64,000 nt of DNA from Gammaproteobacteria bacterium. GTDB taxonomy: Bacteria > Pseudomonadota > Gammaproteobacteria > Enterobacterales > Alteromonadaceae. Positions within the stretch are counted from its first letter, which is position 1. Every line of letters starts with the position of its first letter. Location of the stretch: assembly GCA_018222985.1 (NCBI GenBank), contig JAAEZG010000001.1, positions 124,001-188,000 of the forward strand. Direction: 5' to 3'. This document shows positions 25,774-35,566 of the stretch, in pieces. Made by a program: the position numbers and the translations under genes. The notes beneath the pieces were generated by a model. It made no database searches, had not been told where the DNA came from, and saw nothing but the letters and a program-made list of their open reading frames with translations.

Positions 25774-26799
25774 ATGGCCGCACTGACACTGGCACTTGAT
25801 GCAATGGGGGGCGATCTTGGCCCCTCAGTTGTTATAAACGCCCTGGAACGGGCGTTAGAAGCATTTCCTCAAGTTCACTTTATTGTCGTTGGCGATGAAG
25901 AAGAGCTCATTCCTTTATTGCAGCAAGCAAAACTTACTCAGCACTCGCGTGTTACCGTAAAGCATGCCAGTCAAACGGTCACCATGACCGACAAACCCGG
26001 TTATTCTTTGCGTGCTAAACCTGATTCATCAATGCGTGTTGCGTTAGAGCTCGTTGCCGCTGAAGACGCTGTGGCGTGCATTAGTGCCGGAAATACCGGT
26101 GCCTTGATGACCAAAGCATACTTCACCTTAAAAACCTTGCCTGGCGTGTTACGCCCCGCACTTATGTCTGCCATTCCGCAGCAAAACGGCGGTTCAGCTT
26201 TTGTGCTCGACTTAGGCGCAAACCCAGTTTGTGATTCGGACACCTTGTTTCAATTTGGCGTCATGGGCTCAGTCGCAGCACAAGAAGTGCTCGGTATTGC
26301 GAAGCCGCGGGTTGCGTTGTTGAACATGGGTGAAGAAGAAATCAAAGGCAATGATGTGGTTAAAGCCACTGCTGCGTTACTGCAACAGTCACAACATATT
26401 AATTACATTGGTTTTATTGAAGGCGATGACTTGTTTTCTGGCAAAGCGGACGTGATCGTTTGCGATGGTTTTGTCGGTAATATTGCATTAAAAAGCTGCG
26501 AAGGTTTAGCAGACTTACTGCTGAATAATATCAAATCAAATATTCACGCTCACTGGCTTACGCGCTGGTTCGTGAAACTCTTCTATCAACGTTTGCAACG
26601 CTCGTGGGATTGGCTGAAGCCCGACCACTATAATGGCGCTAGTTTGATAGGATTACGGGGCGTGGTTATAAAAAGCCACGGTGATGCCAATGAGCGCGCG
26701 TTTTTCAGCGCCATTGAGCAAGCGGTTGAAGAAACCCAACGTGATCTGCCGACGCGTATTCGCGATCGGGTTGAACAAGTACTGTTAGAGCAGGAATAA
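25774..26799 (+). CDS. plsX: Phosphate acyltransferase PlsX
   Basis: 341 residues beginning [20 protein letters not shown], the PlsX hallmark, with [13 protein letters not shown] and [14 protein letters not shown] further on. It makes acyl-phosphate from acyl-ACP and phosphate, feeding PlsY in phospholipid synthesis. GTGAGG precedes the ATG. It belongs to the yceD-rpmF-plsX-fabHDG group. Confidence 0.97.
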   Translation: MAALTLALDAMGGDLGPSVVINALERALEAFPQVHFIVVGDEEELIPLLQQAKLTQHSRVTVKHASQTVTMTDKPGYSLRAKPDSSMRVALELVAAEDAVACISAGNTGALMTKAYFTLKTLPGVLRPALMSAIPQQNGGSAFVLDLGANPVCDSDTLFQFGVMGSVAAQEVLGIAKPRVALLNMGEEEIKGNDVVKATAALLQQSQHINYIGFIEGDDLFSGKADVIVCDGFVGNIALKSCEGLADLLLNNIKSNIHAHWLTRWFVKLFYQRLQRSWDWLKPDHYNGASLIGLRGVVIKSHGDANERAFFSAIEQAVEETQRDLPTRIRDRVEQVLLEQE

Positions 26800-26807
26800 A
26801 CGTTATT

Positions 26808-27767
26808 ATGCAATCAGAAATTGCAGGAACTGGCCATTATTTACCGGGTCAGCGCCTAACCAATGCCATGCTTGAACAGCGGGTAGAAACAAGCCATGAC
26901 TGGATTGTGGAACGCACCGGTATTCATGAACGGCGCATTGCTCAGGCGGGCGAAAATGCCGCTTCAATGGGTGTGGCCGCAGCGCGTGAAGCGCTTCAGG
27001 TGGCAAACTTACAGGCCGACGACATTGACCTGATTGTTGTTGCAACAACATCAGGCGAGCGGGCATTTCCTAGTGTGGCATGCGAAATTCAAGCTGCATT
27101 AACCGAAAACAATATTCCAGCCTTTGACGTCGCAGCGGCGTGCTCTGGTTTTATCTTTGCCTTAAGTGTTGCGGATCAATATATACGCAGCGGCACCTAC
27201 CAACGGGTTTTGGTGATTGGTACGGACGTGTTGTCACGCTTGTGTCACCCGGATGATCGCAATACCTTAGTGTTGTTTGGTGACGGCGCGGGGGCCGCCG
27301 TGCTGCAGGCTTCCGACAAGCCAGGACTTATTTCGACACATTTAAATAGTGCCGGTGAGTTTGCCGATTTACTTGGCGTGAACCACGTATCACGCACGTC
27401 GCCCGAAGAGCTCAGTGAAGCTTGGATGTATATGAAAGGCAACGAAGTATTCAAAGTAGCGGTGAGTAAACTTAGTGAACTTGTGGTGGATACCCTTGCT
27501 GAAAATGGCCTGGTGGCAAGCGATTTAGACTGGCTAGTACCACATCAAGCCAACATGCGTATTATCAAGGCAACCGCAAAAAAACTAAAAATGCCTATGG
27601 AACAAGTGGTTACCACGTTAGAATACACAGGTAACACGTCGGCGGCGTCAGTGCCTATTGCACTAGATGTTGCAATTCGTGATGGTCGCATTCAACGTGG
27701 CCAAAAATTATTATTAGAGGCCTTTGGCGGCGGTTTCGCCTGGGGCTCAGCACTTATTGAGTATTAA
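26808..27767 (+). CDS. fabH: Beta-ketoacyl-ACP synthase III
   Basis: 319 residues, thiolase fold. Catalytic Cys112 ([11 protein letters not shown]), His in VPHQANMRI and Asn in [14 protein letters not shown] are all present, with the final [13 protein letters not shown]. It condenses acetyl-CoA with malonyl-ACP to start fatty acid synthesis. It lies eight bases after plsX and fourteen before fabD. Confidence 0.97.
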   Translation: MQSEIAGTGHYLPGQRLTNAMLEQRVETSHDWIVERTGIHERRIAQAGENAASMGVAAAREALQVANLQADDIDLIVVATTSGERAFPSVACEIQAALTENNIPAFDVAAACSGFIFALSVADQYIRSGTYQRVLVIGTDVLSRLCHPDDRNTLVLFGDGAGAAVLQASDKPGLISTHLNSAGEFADLLGVNHVSRTSPEELSEAWMYMKGNEVFKVAVSKLSELVVDTLAENGLVASDLDWLVPHQANMRIIKATAKKLKMPMEQVVTTLEYTGNTSAASVPIALDVAIRDGRIQRGQKLLLEAFGGGFAWGSALIEY

Positions 27768-27781
27768 CTAAGGAACAATTC

Positions 27782-28699
27782 ATGCGAGCTTATGTTTTTC
27801 CGGGTCAAGGATCGCAAACCGTGGGCATGCTAGCCGATGTGGCAGCCGAATACCCAGTGGTTGAAGAAACCTTCGCCCAAGCAAGCGAAGTACTTGGCTA
27901 CGATTTATGGGCTTTAGTGCAAAACGGCCCAGCTGAGCAACTGAATGAAACACAACGCACCCAGCCGGCTTTATTGACCGCCAGTGTGGCGCTATATCGC
28001 GTGTTAGAGCACGCTGGCGTAGAAGCGCCAGAATGGATGGCAGGCCATAGCTTGGGCGAGTATTCGGCGTTAGTGTGCGCCGGCGCCCTAGACTTTAAAG
28101 ATGCCGTAAAGCTAGTCGCTATGCGTGGTGAGTTTATGCAAACTGCCGTGCCGGCTGGTATTGGTGCCATGTCGGCGATTATTGGCTTAGACGACGAGCT
28201 GGTTGAAAAAGCCTGTGCTGAAGCGGCACAAAATGAGGTGGTGTCAGCGGTGAACTTTAACTCGCCAGGGCAGGTGGTTATTGCTGGCCATAAAGCCGCG
28301 GTTGAACGTGCTGGTAAAGCTTGTTTAGAAGCGGGTGCGAAGCGTGCACTCCCATTACCAGTTAGCGTACCATCGCACTGCGCTTTAATGCAGAGCGCGG
28401 CTGAACAGTTAGCCGTTGAGTTGGGTAAGTTAACCTTTAACACGCCGCAGGTGCCGGTTCTGAATAACGTTGACGTTGAAGCGCCACGCGAAGCTGATCA
28501 GATTCGTGACGCCTTGGTTCGCCAGTTGTATTCACCGGTGCGTTGGACCGAAACGGTACGTTATTTGGTGGCACAAGGGGTCACCGAAATTTATGAAATT
28601 GGCCCAGGCAAGGTATTAACCGGGCTCAATAAACGAATTGATAAAGCAATTAACGGCGATGCGGTAAACACCGTCGACGCTATTGCAGCAAGGAAATAA
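27782..28699 (+). CDS. fabD: Malonyl-CoA:ACP transacylase
   Basis: 305 residues with FPGQGSQ near the start, nucleophile Ser90 in GHSLGEYSAL, and PVSVPSHCALM with the catalytic histidine near residue 199. It loads malonate onto ACP for FabH and elongating synthases. AAGGAA lies just before the ATG; fabG begins two bases after its stop. Confidence 0.97.
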   Translation: MRAYVFPGQGSQTVGMLADVAAEYPVVEETFAQASEVLGYDLWALVQNGPAEQLNETQRTQPALLTASVALYRVLEHAGVEAPEWMAGHSLGEYSALVCAGALDFKDAVKLVAMRGEFMQTAVPAGIGAMSAIIGLDDELVEKACAEAAQNEVVSAVNFNSPGQVVIAGHKAAVERAGKACLEAGAKRALPLPVSVPSHCALMQSAAEQLAVELGKLTFNTPQVPVLNNVDVEAPREADQIRDALVRQLYSPVRWTETVRYLVAQGVTEIYEIGPGKVLTGLNKRIDKAINGDAVNTVDAIAARK

Positions 28700-28700
28700 T

Positions 28701-29447
28701 ATGACAGACTTAATGAATTTAAACGGCCAAGTTGCGTTGGTAACTGGTGCGAGCCGTGGTATTGGCAAAGCCATTGCGCAACAGCTAGTTGCGCGCGGTG
28801 TTAAGGTTATTGGCACGGCAACCACAGATCATGGTGCGGCTGCTATTAGTGACTATTTAGGCGAGCACGGCGAAGGCTTGGCGCTTAATGTGACTGACGA
28901 AGCAAGCATCGCAAGCGTATTGAAGCACATTGATGACACCTATGGTCAACTCGATATTTTGGTCAACAATGCCGGCATTACGCGTGATAACTTATTGATG
29001 CGCATGAAAGATGACGAGTGGGATAGTGTCATGGACACCAACCTAAAATCTGTTTATCGCTTATGCAAAGGCGTTATGCGCGGCATGATGAAACGCCGCA
29101 CTGGCCGCATTATTAATATTTCGTCAGTGGTTGGTACCACAGGCAACCCAGGGCAAACCAACTATTGTGCAGCAAAAGCAGGTTTGGCCGGGTTTACTAA
29201 GTCGTTAGCTCAAGAAATTGCATCGCGCGGAATTACCGTTAATTGCGTTGCGCCAGGTTTTATTGATACGGACATGACCAAAGCGTTGACAGACGATCAA
29301 AAACAGGCCATTTTCAGCAATATTCCTGCCGCACGACTTGGGCAGCCAGATGAAATTGCTGCAGCCGTGGTGTTTTTAGCTTCACCAGGTGCTGCATATA
29401 TTACGGGTGAAACCATTCATGTGAACGGTGGTATGGCAATGATATAA
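28701..29447 (+). CDS. fabG: 3-oxoacyl-ACP reductase
   Basis: 248 residues from ATG 28701, with AAGGA in the end of fabD. Short-chain dehydrogenase: TGASRGIG nucleotide-binding loop (15-22), NNAG, catalytic Ser in NISSVVG, and YxxxK in TNYCAAKAG. It reduces 3-oxoacyl-ACP with NADPH. Its end YITGETIHVNGGMAM is typical of FabG. acpP follows after 118 bases with its own leader. Confidence 0.97.
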   Translation: MTDLMNLNGQVALVTGASRGIGKAIAQQLVARGVKVIGTATTDHGAAAISDYLGEHGEGLALNVTDEASIASVLKHIDDTYGQLDILVNNAGITRDNLLMRMKDDEWDSVMDTNLKSVYRLCKGVMRGMMKRRTGRIINISSVVGTTGNPGQTNYCAAKAGLAGFTKSLAQEIASRGITVNCVAPGFIDTDMTKALTDDQKQAIFSNIPAARLGQPDEIAAAVVFLASPGAAYITGETIHVNGGMAMI

Positions 29448-29565
29448 AGCCAAAGGGGTACGACCTGTTAGGGTTGAGCCATTTTTTGCTTTATTATTGC
29501 GGCCGCATTCACTACACTAAGCCCAATTTTGAACACGTGACCTAAAATCAAGGGACATATATAAA

Positions 29566-29805
29566 ATGAGTACTATTGAAGAACGCGTTAAAAAAATCAT
29601 CGTTGAACAGTTAGGCGTTAAAGAAGAAGAAGTAAAACCAGAAGCTTCTTTTGAAAACGACCTTGGTGCTGACTCACTTGATATCGTTGAATTAGTGATG
29701 GCTCTTGAAGAAGAGTTTGAAACTGAAATTCCTGACGAAGAAGCTGAGAAAATCAGAACTGTTGAAGCAGCTATCGATTACGTGAAAAATCACGCAAACG
29801 ACTAA
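29566..29805 (+). CDS. acpP: Acyl carrier protein
   Basis: 79 residues, very acidic, with the phosphopantetheine serine Ser37 in [11 protein letters not shown]. Codon usage is biased as expected for a highly expressed gene. AAGGGA lies 12 bases before the ATG. A strong terminator follows at once, and fabF, which usually comes next in gammaproteobacteria, is not here. Confidence 0.98.
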   Translation: MSTIEERVKKIIVEQLGVKEEEVKPEASFENDLGADSLDIVELVMALEEEFETEIPDEEAEKIRTVEAAIDYVKNHAND

Positions 29806-29822
29806 GCTAAGCAGTACGGAAG

Positions 29823-29848
29823 GGCGGAATGAAAATTCCGCCTTTTTT
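29823..29848 (+). terminator. Rho-independent terminator of acpP
   Basis: GGCGGAAT (29823-29830) and ATTCCGCC (29835-29842) form a perfect stem on a GAAA tetraloop, followed by six T. It ends two bases before the pabC ATG. Confidence 0.93.
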
Positions 29849-29850
29849 GT

Positions 29851-30657
29851 ATGTGGTTCAACGGCCAACCCCTCGCATCGAACTCACTTGACCGTGGCCT
29901 GCAATTTGGCGACGGGCACTTCACTACACTTGTTATTCGACACGGCCGCGTTGAATTTTGGCAGCGCCATTGGCTGCGCTTGCAGCAGGCAAGCTCGCGC
30001 CTAGCTATGAGCTTACCCGCGCAGCAAGACGTTACGCGTGTGCTTGATGACATAGCCCAACAGCATCCCAATGCTGTCGCGAAAATTATGATTACCCGCG
30101 GTAATAGTCAACGTGGCTATGCACCAGACGCGGCTACGCCAATCAATTGGTATGTTACCGTCAACCCGCTTCCCAGTTGGTCAGCGCAAGGTATTGCCGT
30201 AGCGCAAGCTAATTTGCAACTAGCCCAGCAGGCGGCGTTAGCTGGCTTGAAAACGTTAAACCGCTTAGAACAGGTGTTGTTGAGTCAAGAACGCCAACAA
30301 CGGCAGGTTGATGATTTAATTTGTTGTGATACATCGGGTAACGTGATTGAAGCAGTTAGTAGTAACCTGTTTTGGTTCGATGGTCACAAATGGCGTACCC
30401 CGCGGCTAACACTTGCCGGTATTGATGGTGTTATGAAGCAGGAAATTTGTGCGCACGTGTTACCCGCAACAGTGTCTTCCCTAGCAACCTTTACAGAATT
30501 TGCCTCTGCCGAACAGGCGTTTTTATGCAATACTGTGTTGGGTCCGCGGCCAATAACTCATATTAATCAACGGCCGTTAGCAAAATCAGTATTACCAGAG
30601 GTTGTGTATACGTGGTATTCAAACGTGTTGTCCAATTCTTCATCGTCTTTCTCGTAA
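29851..30657 (+). CDS. pabC: Aminodeoxychorismate lyase
   Basis: 268 residues, fold type IV PLP enzyme, with DRGLQFGDGHFTTLVIR near the start, the Schiff-base lysine in GLKTLNRLEQVLLSQ (about residue 137) and a DGVMKQEI segment. It makes p-aminobenzoate for folate. It precedes mltG-tmk-holB as in E. coli. The ATG at 29851 has no Shine-Dalgarno because the acpP terminator fills that space, so translation or the exact start is uncertain, though the N-terminus aligns well with the family. Overlaps mltG by 46 bases. Confidence 0.9.
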   Translation: MWFNGQPLASNSLDRGLQFGDGHFTTLVIRHGRVEFWQRHWLRLQQASSRLAMSLPAQQDVTRVLDDIAQQHPNAVAKIMITRGNSQRGYAPDAATPINWYVTVNPLPSWSAQGIAVAQANLQLAQQAALAGLKTLNRLEQVLLSQERQQRQVDDLICCDTSGNVIEAVSSNLFWFDGHKWRTPRLTLAGIDGVMKQEICAHVLPATVSSLATFTEFASAEQAFLCNTVLGPRPITHINQRPLAKSVLPEVVYTWYSNVLSNSSSSFS

Positions 30658-31631
30658 TTACTAGCGTAGCGCTCGGCGCAGGCTTTTGGTTTGCGCAACA
30701 GCGTTTGCAGCAATCGTTGCAGCTAGCGCAGCCACTGTTATTTGAAGTAAAACGGGGTATGCACGCGCGCACTGTGTTGCAACAGCTGCAGCGTCAAGGC
30801 GCAGATATTCATGTTTCTGAGGCCTATATTGTAAGCCGGCTGTTAGATAACCCAAGCCGTTTACAAGCTGGAGTCTATCAATTATCCAAGCATGACTCAT
30901 TGCGCAGCCTGTGGCGCAAGTTGCGACAAGGCGAGCAACACTTATTTCGTGTGACTCTTATTGAAGGGCGTACCCTACATGAGTGGCTACAAACGCTCGC
31001 TGAAGCCGAACGTATTGCCCAGCCAATGCGCTATGACAACAAGCATGAAGCGGCTGAGCAAATAGCAAAGTTACTTGCTCTAGATAGTCATACAGCAGAA
31101 GGTTGGTTATTCCCCGATACTTATAGTTATTTGGCCGGTGCAACGGTGCTAGAAATACTGCGTGAAGCCCATCAGCGCATGCAAGCTGAACTTGACGACG
31201 TATGGCAAAATCGTGCGGCAAACTTACCCTACAAAAATGCCTATGAGTTATTAATTATGGCGTCAGTTATTGAAAAAGAAACCGGTTTAAAAGGCGAACG
31301 AAAACGTGTAAGTTCGGTATTTGTAAACCGAATAAACGCGGGAATGCGGCTGCAGTCTGATCCAACCACGATTTATGGCATTGAACCTTTTGATGGCAAC
31401 CTTACACGGGCCCATTTACGCGAAGAAACCGCGTATAATACCTACCGTATTTCGGGGTTGCCACCAAGCCCAATTGCCATGCCGAGTCGAGCAAGCCTTG
31501 AGGCAGCAGCGCAACCAGAACATACAGATTATTTTTATTTTGTTGCGGATGGTTCAGGTGGTCATGTGTTTTCCAAAACGCTTGCCGAACATAATAATGC
31601 CGTAAATCGATATCAAAGGAATCAGCGCTAA
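30612..31631 (+). CDS. mltG: Endolytic murein transglycosylase MltG
   Basis: 339 residues starting with GTG at 30612 (AGAGG at 30597-30601), well inside pabC. One N-terminal membrane helix (residues 6-27) anchors a periplasmic YceG domain. The catalytic glutamate lies in [15 protein letters not shown], and SDPTTIYGI and [13 protein letters not shown] are family motifs. It cuts nascent glycan strands and sets their length. The ATG of tmk overlaps the TAA by one base. Confidence 0.95.
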   Translation: MVFKRVVQFFIVFLVITSVALGAGFWFAQQRLQQSLQLAQPLLFEVKRGMHARTVLQQLQRQGADIHVSEAYIVSRLLDNPSRLQAGVYQLSKHDSLRSLWRKLRQGEQHLFRVTLIEGRTLHEWLQTLAEAERIAQPMRYDNKHEAAEQIAKLLALDSHTAEGWLFPDTYSYLAGATVLEILREAHQRMQAELDDVWQNRAANLPYKNAYELLIMASVIEKETGLKGERKRVSSVFVNRINAGMRLQSDPTTIYGIEPFDGNLTRAHLREETAYNTYRISGLPPSPIAMPSRASLEAAAQPEHTDYFYFVADGSGGHVFSKTLAEHNNAVNRYQRNQR

Positions 31632-32269
31632 TGCCAGTGGGCAAGTTTATTGTCATTGAAGGGTTAGAAGGGGCAGGGAAAAGCTCAGCCATTGCCAGTG
31701 TGGTAAATCATTTGCACGCCAAGGGTATTGCGACACAAACCGTGCGCGAGCCAGGCGGTACGCCCCTTGCCGAAGCAATCAGAGAGTTGGTAAAGCAAGA
31801 CTGGCAGGAACAGTTAACCGCAGAAACCGAATTGTTACTGATGTATGCAAGCCGTTCTCAGTTGGTGGAAAATATCATCAAGCCAGCGCTTGCTAAAGGG
31901 GTGTGGGTAATTGCCGATCGTCATGATTTATCGTCACGCGCTTATCAAGGCGGCGGGCGGCAATTGGGTGACGAAAAGCTAACCACGTTGCGTCAGTTAG
32001 TGCTTGGCAGCTTTGTGCCCGACCTCACCTTATTGCTAGATGTTGACCCGAAGAAAGGTCTTGAACGTGCTCGTGAGCGTGGCGAATTGGACCGTATTGA
32101 ACAGGAAGATCTGACATTTTTCGAACGAACTCGAGACCGTTACCTACAAATTGCTGAGACAGACCCTTCGATTTGCGTGGTGAACAGTAATCAACCTATG
32201 GAACAAGTGCATCGAGATCTGTTGCAGCAATTGGAAGTTCAACTGTTTCATGAGATGGGAAGTCTATGA
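31631..32269 (+). CDS. tmk: Thymidylate kinase
   Basis: 212 residues with the P-loop GLEGAGKS (11-18), the DR(H/Y) region [16 protein letters not shown], and a LID segment [12 protein letters not shown]. It phosphorylates dTMP to dTDP. Overlaps mltG by 1 base and holB by 4 bases, so it is translationally coupled. Confidence 0.97.
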   Translation: MPVGKFIVIEGLEGAGKSSAIASVVNHLHAKGIATQTVREPGGTPLAEAIRELVKQDWQEQLTAETELLLMYASRSQLVENIIKPALAKGVWVIADRHDLSSRAYQGGGRQLGDEKLTTLRQLVLGSFVPDLTLLLDVDPKKGLERARERGELDRIEQEDLTFFERTRDRYLQIAETDPSICVVNSNQPMEQVHRDLLQQLEVQLFHEMGSL

Positions 32270-33231
32270 GTTTACCTTGGTTGCGCGAGCCATGGTTACA
32301 GGTGGTCAGCGATATACAAAAACAACGATTTGGTCACGCGCACTGCATACCTGCTCGGGCTGATTTAGGTGCTGACACATATTGTCGTGCTTTAGTCGAC
32401 TATTTGCTGTGTTTGCAGCCCCAAGGTAAGGCTTGCGGCGCCTGTAAAAGTTGCTTATTGCAGCAAGCAGGTACACACCCTGATTATTATGAAGTGCGTA
32501 GTGAAGACGACAAAGCCATAGGCGTTGGTAAAATTCGCGAGTTAACTCAGAGCTTACAAGAAACCGCCAACCAACACGGTGCCAAAGTCGCTTGGATAAA
32601 AGATGCTGAGCGAATGACCGTTGAGGCTGCCAATGCGTTGCTAAAAACACTCGAAGAACCCACTGAAAATACGTATATTATTTTAACGCCATTGAAAACC
32701 AACGGGCTGTTGCCGACGCTACGTAGCCGAATGCGTTTGCATAAGTTCAAAGAGCCTAGCTGGGCGGAAACTGAAGCTTGGCTGACCAAAAAGCGAGGGC
32801 ACGCCTTAAGCGCCGATGAACAATTGCGCTGCCGCCACCTTGCGCACTCCCCCTTAAAGGCGTTAAGTTTACTCGAGGGAGAGTTAGCCGATGACACCGA
32901 TCATGTCGGACAATTGGCGCAAGCGATGTGTGCGAGTGGCGTGTGGCCACAGCCGGGCAAGCCAGACTGGAGCGCTTGGTTACAGGCGTCAGAGGCTTGG
33001 TTGCAAGAGCTGATTCGGCTACGCCAACGGGTGGCAGCGGAACGCTTACGTTTTCCACATTTAAGCGAATTGGCTCATGATTGGTTGCAACGGCAACAAA
33101 TAACCGTGAGTGAATTAAATGCTTGGCTTGCTTTATGTTATAATTTGCGCAAATTAACGAGCGAGCAGTCGGGATTGAACGCCCCATTACTATTACAACA
33201 ACAGTGGTTACAATGGAAACACAAACCGTAG
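32266..33231 (+). CDS. holB: DNA polymerase III subunit delta'
   Basis: 321 residues of the clamp-loader AAA+ family without a functional P-loop, as in HolB. A four-cysteine zinc module ([15 protein letters not shown]) lies near residue 50, sensor motif [19 protein letters not shown] near 125 and [11 protein letters not shown] follow. Position after tmk is the normal one. Its last 19 bases overlap pilZ. Confidence 0.95.
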   Translation: MSLPWLREPWLQVVSDIQKQRFGHAHCIPARADLGADTYCRALVDYLLCLQPQGKACGACKSCLLQQAGTHPDYYEVRSEDDKAIGVGKIRELTQSLQETANQHGAKVAWIKDAERMTVEAANALLKTLEEPTENTYIILTPLKTNGLLPTLRSRMRLHKFKEPSWAETEAWLTKKRGHALSADEQLRCRHLAHSPLKALSLLEGELADDTDHVGQLAQAMCASGVWPQPGKPDWSAWLQASEAWLQELIRLRQRVAAERLRFPHLSELAHDWLQRQQITVSELNAWLALCYNLRKLTSEQSGLNAPLLLQQQWLQWKHKP

Positions 33232-33575
33232 CAAACGCTGAAGCAGCAATGCCAAAAAAACGAATAGTGTTGGGCACCGAAGCTCAGCTGCGTCGCTATT
33301 ATATGCCGTTCATAAAAGGGGGCGGGCTATTCCTAACCACTGACGAACCACTCAAAATAGGTGATCACTTTTTACTAGAAGTGCGCTTATTTGGTGAGCA
33401 AAGCTCAGTGTTGGTGAAATGCAAGGTTATCTGGTTGGCGCCGTCCAAACCAGGTCGGCCAGAGCAGCAGGGCGTTGGCGTACAGTTTATTGACGATAAA
33501 GCCATGCTTAAGAACATGATCGAGTCTAAATTAGCTGCTATCGGTAATACTGCAACCCCCACTGCAACCATGTAA
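33213..33575 (+). CDS. pilZ: PilZ-domain type IV pilus assembly protein
   Basis: 120 residues from ATG 33213; a GTG at 33204 is also in frame and neither has a clear ribosome site. YYMPFIKGGGLFLTTDEP and CKVIWLAPSKPGRPEQQGVGVQF match canonical PilZ of Pseudomonas, a variant that lacks the RxxxR c-di-GMP motif and acts in pilus biogenesis. Its place between holB and tatD is conserved in pseudomonads and marine gammaproteobacteria. Confidence 0.93.
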   Translation: METQTVANAEAAMPKKRIVLGTEAQLRRYYMPFIKGGGLFLTTDEPLKIGDHFLLEVRLFGEQSSVLVKCKVIWLAPSKPGRPEQQGVGVQFIDDKAMLKNMIESKLAAIGNTATPTATM

Positions 33576-33597
33576 ATTTATCGCGATAGGAGTTGTT

Positions 33598-34377
33598 GTG
33601 TTTGTCGATTCCCATTGTCATCTCGACAAAATAAATCTTGAACCATTCAACGGTAAACTCAGTGGCGTTATTGACGCTGCCCGTGCTGCTAAAGTTCAAC
33701 ACATGCTATGTATTGGCGTGACATTGGATGATTTTCCGAGCATGCGCGAGCAAGTTGCTGAATTTCCAGATGTGAGTATTTCTTGCGGTGTTCATCCGCT
33801 GTATGTTGCTAAACACCCTTTAAATCGTGAGCAACTTGCGCAATGGGCAGCTTTACCTGAAGTGGTGGCCATTGGTGAAACAGGCTTAGACTACTACTAT
33901 GATCCTGAAAGTAGGCCGGTGCAGCAAGAAAGCTTTCAATACCATATTGAGTTAGCCAATGAGCTTGATAAGCCATTGATCATTCACACTCGTGACGCAC
34001 GCGAAGATACCATTGCGATGTTGCGTGATGGGCAGGCTGAGCGTTGTGGCGGGGTGTTACATTGCTTTACCGAGTCGTTAGAGATGGCCCAGCAAGCCAT
34101 AGAGCATCTTGATTTTTACATTTCGATTTCTGGCATTGCGTCGTTTCGAAATGCCACTGAGCTGCGCGACGTGGTAAAAGCCTTGCCACTTGAGCGTTTG
34201 CTGATTGAAACCGATAGCCCTTGGTTAGCTCCTGTGCCTTATCGCGGCAAGGAAAACCAACCAGCCTATGTCAGCGAGGTTGCAAAATGTGTGGCCGATG
34301 TGAAAGGGCTGACATTAGCTGAGGTGGCAGAGACCACTTCACAAAACTTTTATAACTTGTTTAAGCGCGTGCGCTAA
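33598..34377 (+). CDS. tatD: TatD-family metal-dependent deoxyribonuclease
   Basis: 259 residues starting with GTG at 33598 (ATAGGAG upstream). Metal ligands in DSHCHLD (His6, His8), GETGLDYYY, IHTRDA, LHCFTES and ETDSPWLAP are all in place. It belongs to the TatD/YcfH 3'-5' DNase family; the E. coli gene in this exact position after holB is ycfH. Probably last gene of the pabC-tatD operon. Confidence 0.93.
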   Translation: MFVDSHCHLDKINLEPFNGKLSGVIDAARAAKVQHMLCIGVTLDDFPSMREQVAEFPDVSISCGVHPLYVAKHPLNREQLAQWAALPEVVAIGETGLDYYYDPESRPVQQESFQYHIELANELDKPLIIHTRDAREDTIAMLRDGQAERCGGVLHCFTESLEMAQQAIEHLDFYISISGIASFRNATELRDVVKALPLERLLIETDSPWLAPVPYRGKENQPAYVSEVAKCVADVKGLTLAEVAETTSQNFYNLFKRVR

Positions 34378-34439
34378 AAACTAGTACGTTTTTTACACAA
34401 AAAATTCGCATTTCTAAAAATTGCGTCTAAACTAATTTT

Positions 34440-34533
34440 TACCCTCGACATTTATCGAGTTAGCGCACGGCTCAATCCCTTGAGCCATTCCCCTGAGCTC
34501 GGGACAACTTGGATTGGTCCCGAGCCTTTTTTT
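34440..34533 (+). ncRNA. Candidate small RNA with three hairpins
   Basis: A possible promoter (TTCGCA-N17-TAAACT, -10 at about 34428-34433) is followed by three successive stem-loops with no open frame: CTCGA/TCGAG (34444-34459), GGCTCAA/TTGAGCC (34469-34485), and the terminator GCTCGGGAC/GTCCCGAGC (34497-34525) with a T run. This looks like a free-standing transcript of about 90 bases. It could instead be the 3' end of the tatD operon message. I do not recognise it as a named RNA family. Confidence 0.45.
34497..34533 (+). terminator. Rho-independent terminator after tatD / candidate sRNA
   Basis: Nine-bp GC-rich stem GCTCGGGAC/GTCCCGAGC with an 11-base loop, then CTTTTTTT. Strong on the plus strand. 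Confidence 0.92.
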
Positions 34534-34552
34534 ATCTGTCGTAAAGTGCTGA

Positions 34553-35563
34553 TTAGGCAGTTAATTCGCCGCGAAGATTGGTTTCAAGCTGCGAGTTAAT
34601 TTGCGCCTGGCTTAAACCTTTTGACAGCAGATAATGCAACTTGGTTAAGGCTGCTTCTATGGTCATATCATGGCCACTCACCACACCCACTTGGGCGAGC
34701 GCATTACCGGTTGCGTAGCCACCCATATTCACTTTGCCTTTGAAGCACTGGGTGCAATTGAGTACGACGGTACCGGAGGCTATCGCACGCTCTAAGCTTG
34801 CTAATAATTGTTTGTCTAGTGGCGCATTACCAACCCCATAGCTTTGCATAATGAGGGCCTTCACAGGCTGTTGCAGCATGTTGTCAAAAATAGCGGCTGA
34901 CACGCCAGGGTATAGGGTGATCACCCCAATGGCTTGTGGCGTTACCGCCGACACTTGCAAGGGGGCGTGACCGATTGGCTTAACCTCGCCGGCATCAACA
35001 CTAATTTGAATACCTGCTTGCAACAGTGGCGAGAAATTCGGTGAGTCAAACGCGTTAAAACCGTTGGCATCGGCTTTGGTGGCACGGTTGCCACGGTATA
35101 GGGTGTTATTAAAAAATAAACCTACTTCGTGAATCGGGTAGTTGGCCGCTATATACAGAGCGTTCAACAAGTTTGTTTGGCCGTCAGAACGCAATGCGGC
35201 TAGCGGAATTTGCGAGCCGGTAATGATGACGGGCTTAGCCAAGTTTTCAAACATAAATGACAAGGCCGAGGCGGTGTAAGCCATAGTGTCTGTGCCATGT
35301 AAGATCACGAAACCATCGTAGTCGGCATAATTGTGTTGAATATCTTCAGCAATATGTTGCCAGTCGGTCGGCGACATATCAGAAGAGTCCATCAGCGGGG
35401 TGTATTCGTGAATGGTGAATTCAGGCATTTCGTCCCGATAGAATTCGGGCATACGCTGAACGCATTCGGTAAGAAAACCCGGCACAGGAATGTAACCCTG
35501 TGCCGATTTTTGCATACCAATAGTGCCGCCAGTATAAGCGACGTAGATACGTTTTTTAGTCAT
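34553..35563 (-). CDS. ansA: Type I L-asparaginase (cytoplasmic)
   Basis: 336 residues without a signal peptide. Catalytic threonine motif AYTGGTIGMQKS (Thr14), second site HGTDTMAYTASALSFM and TGSQIPLA match AnsA. It hydrolyses asparagine to aspartate and ammonia. It is four bases downstream of sppA, an arrangement (ydjA / sppA-ansA) shared with E. coli. Confidence 0.95.
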   Translation of the reverse strand: MTKKRIYVAYTGGTIGMQKSAQGYIPVPGFLTECVQRMPEFYRDEMPEFTIHEYTPLMDSSDMSPTDWQHIAEDIQHNYADYDGFVILHGTDTMAYTASALSFMFENLAKPVIITGSQIPLAALRSDGQTNLLNALYIAANYPIHEVGLFFNNTLYRGNRATKADANGFNAFDSPNFSPLLQAGIQISVDAGEVKPIGHAPLQVSAVTPQAIGVITLYPGVSAAIFDNMLQQPVKALIMQSYGVGNAPLDKQLLASLERAIASGTVVLNCTQCFKGKVNMGGYATGNALAQVGVVSGHDMTIEAALTKLHYLLSKGLSQAQINSQLETNLRGELTA

Positions 35564-35566
35564 GTC

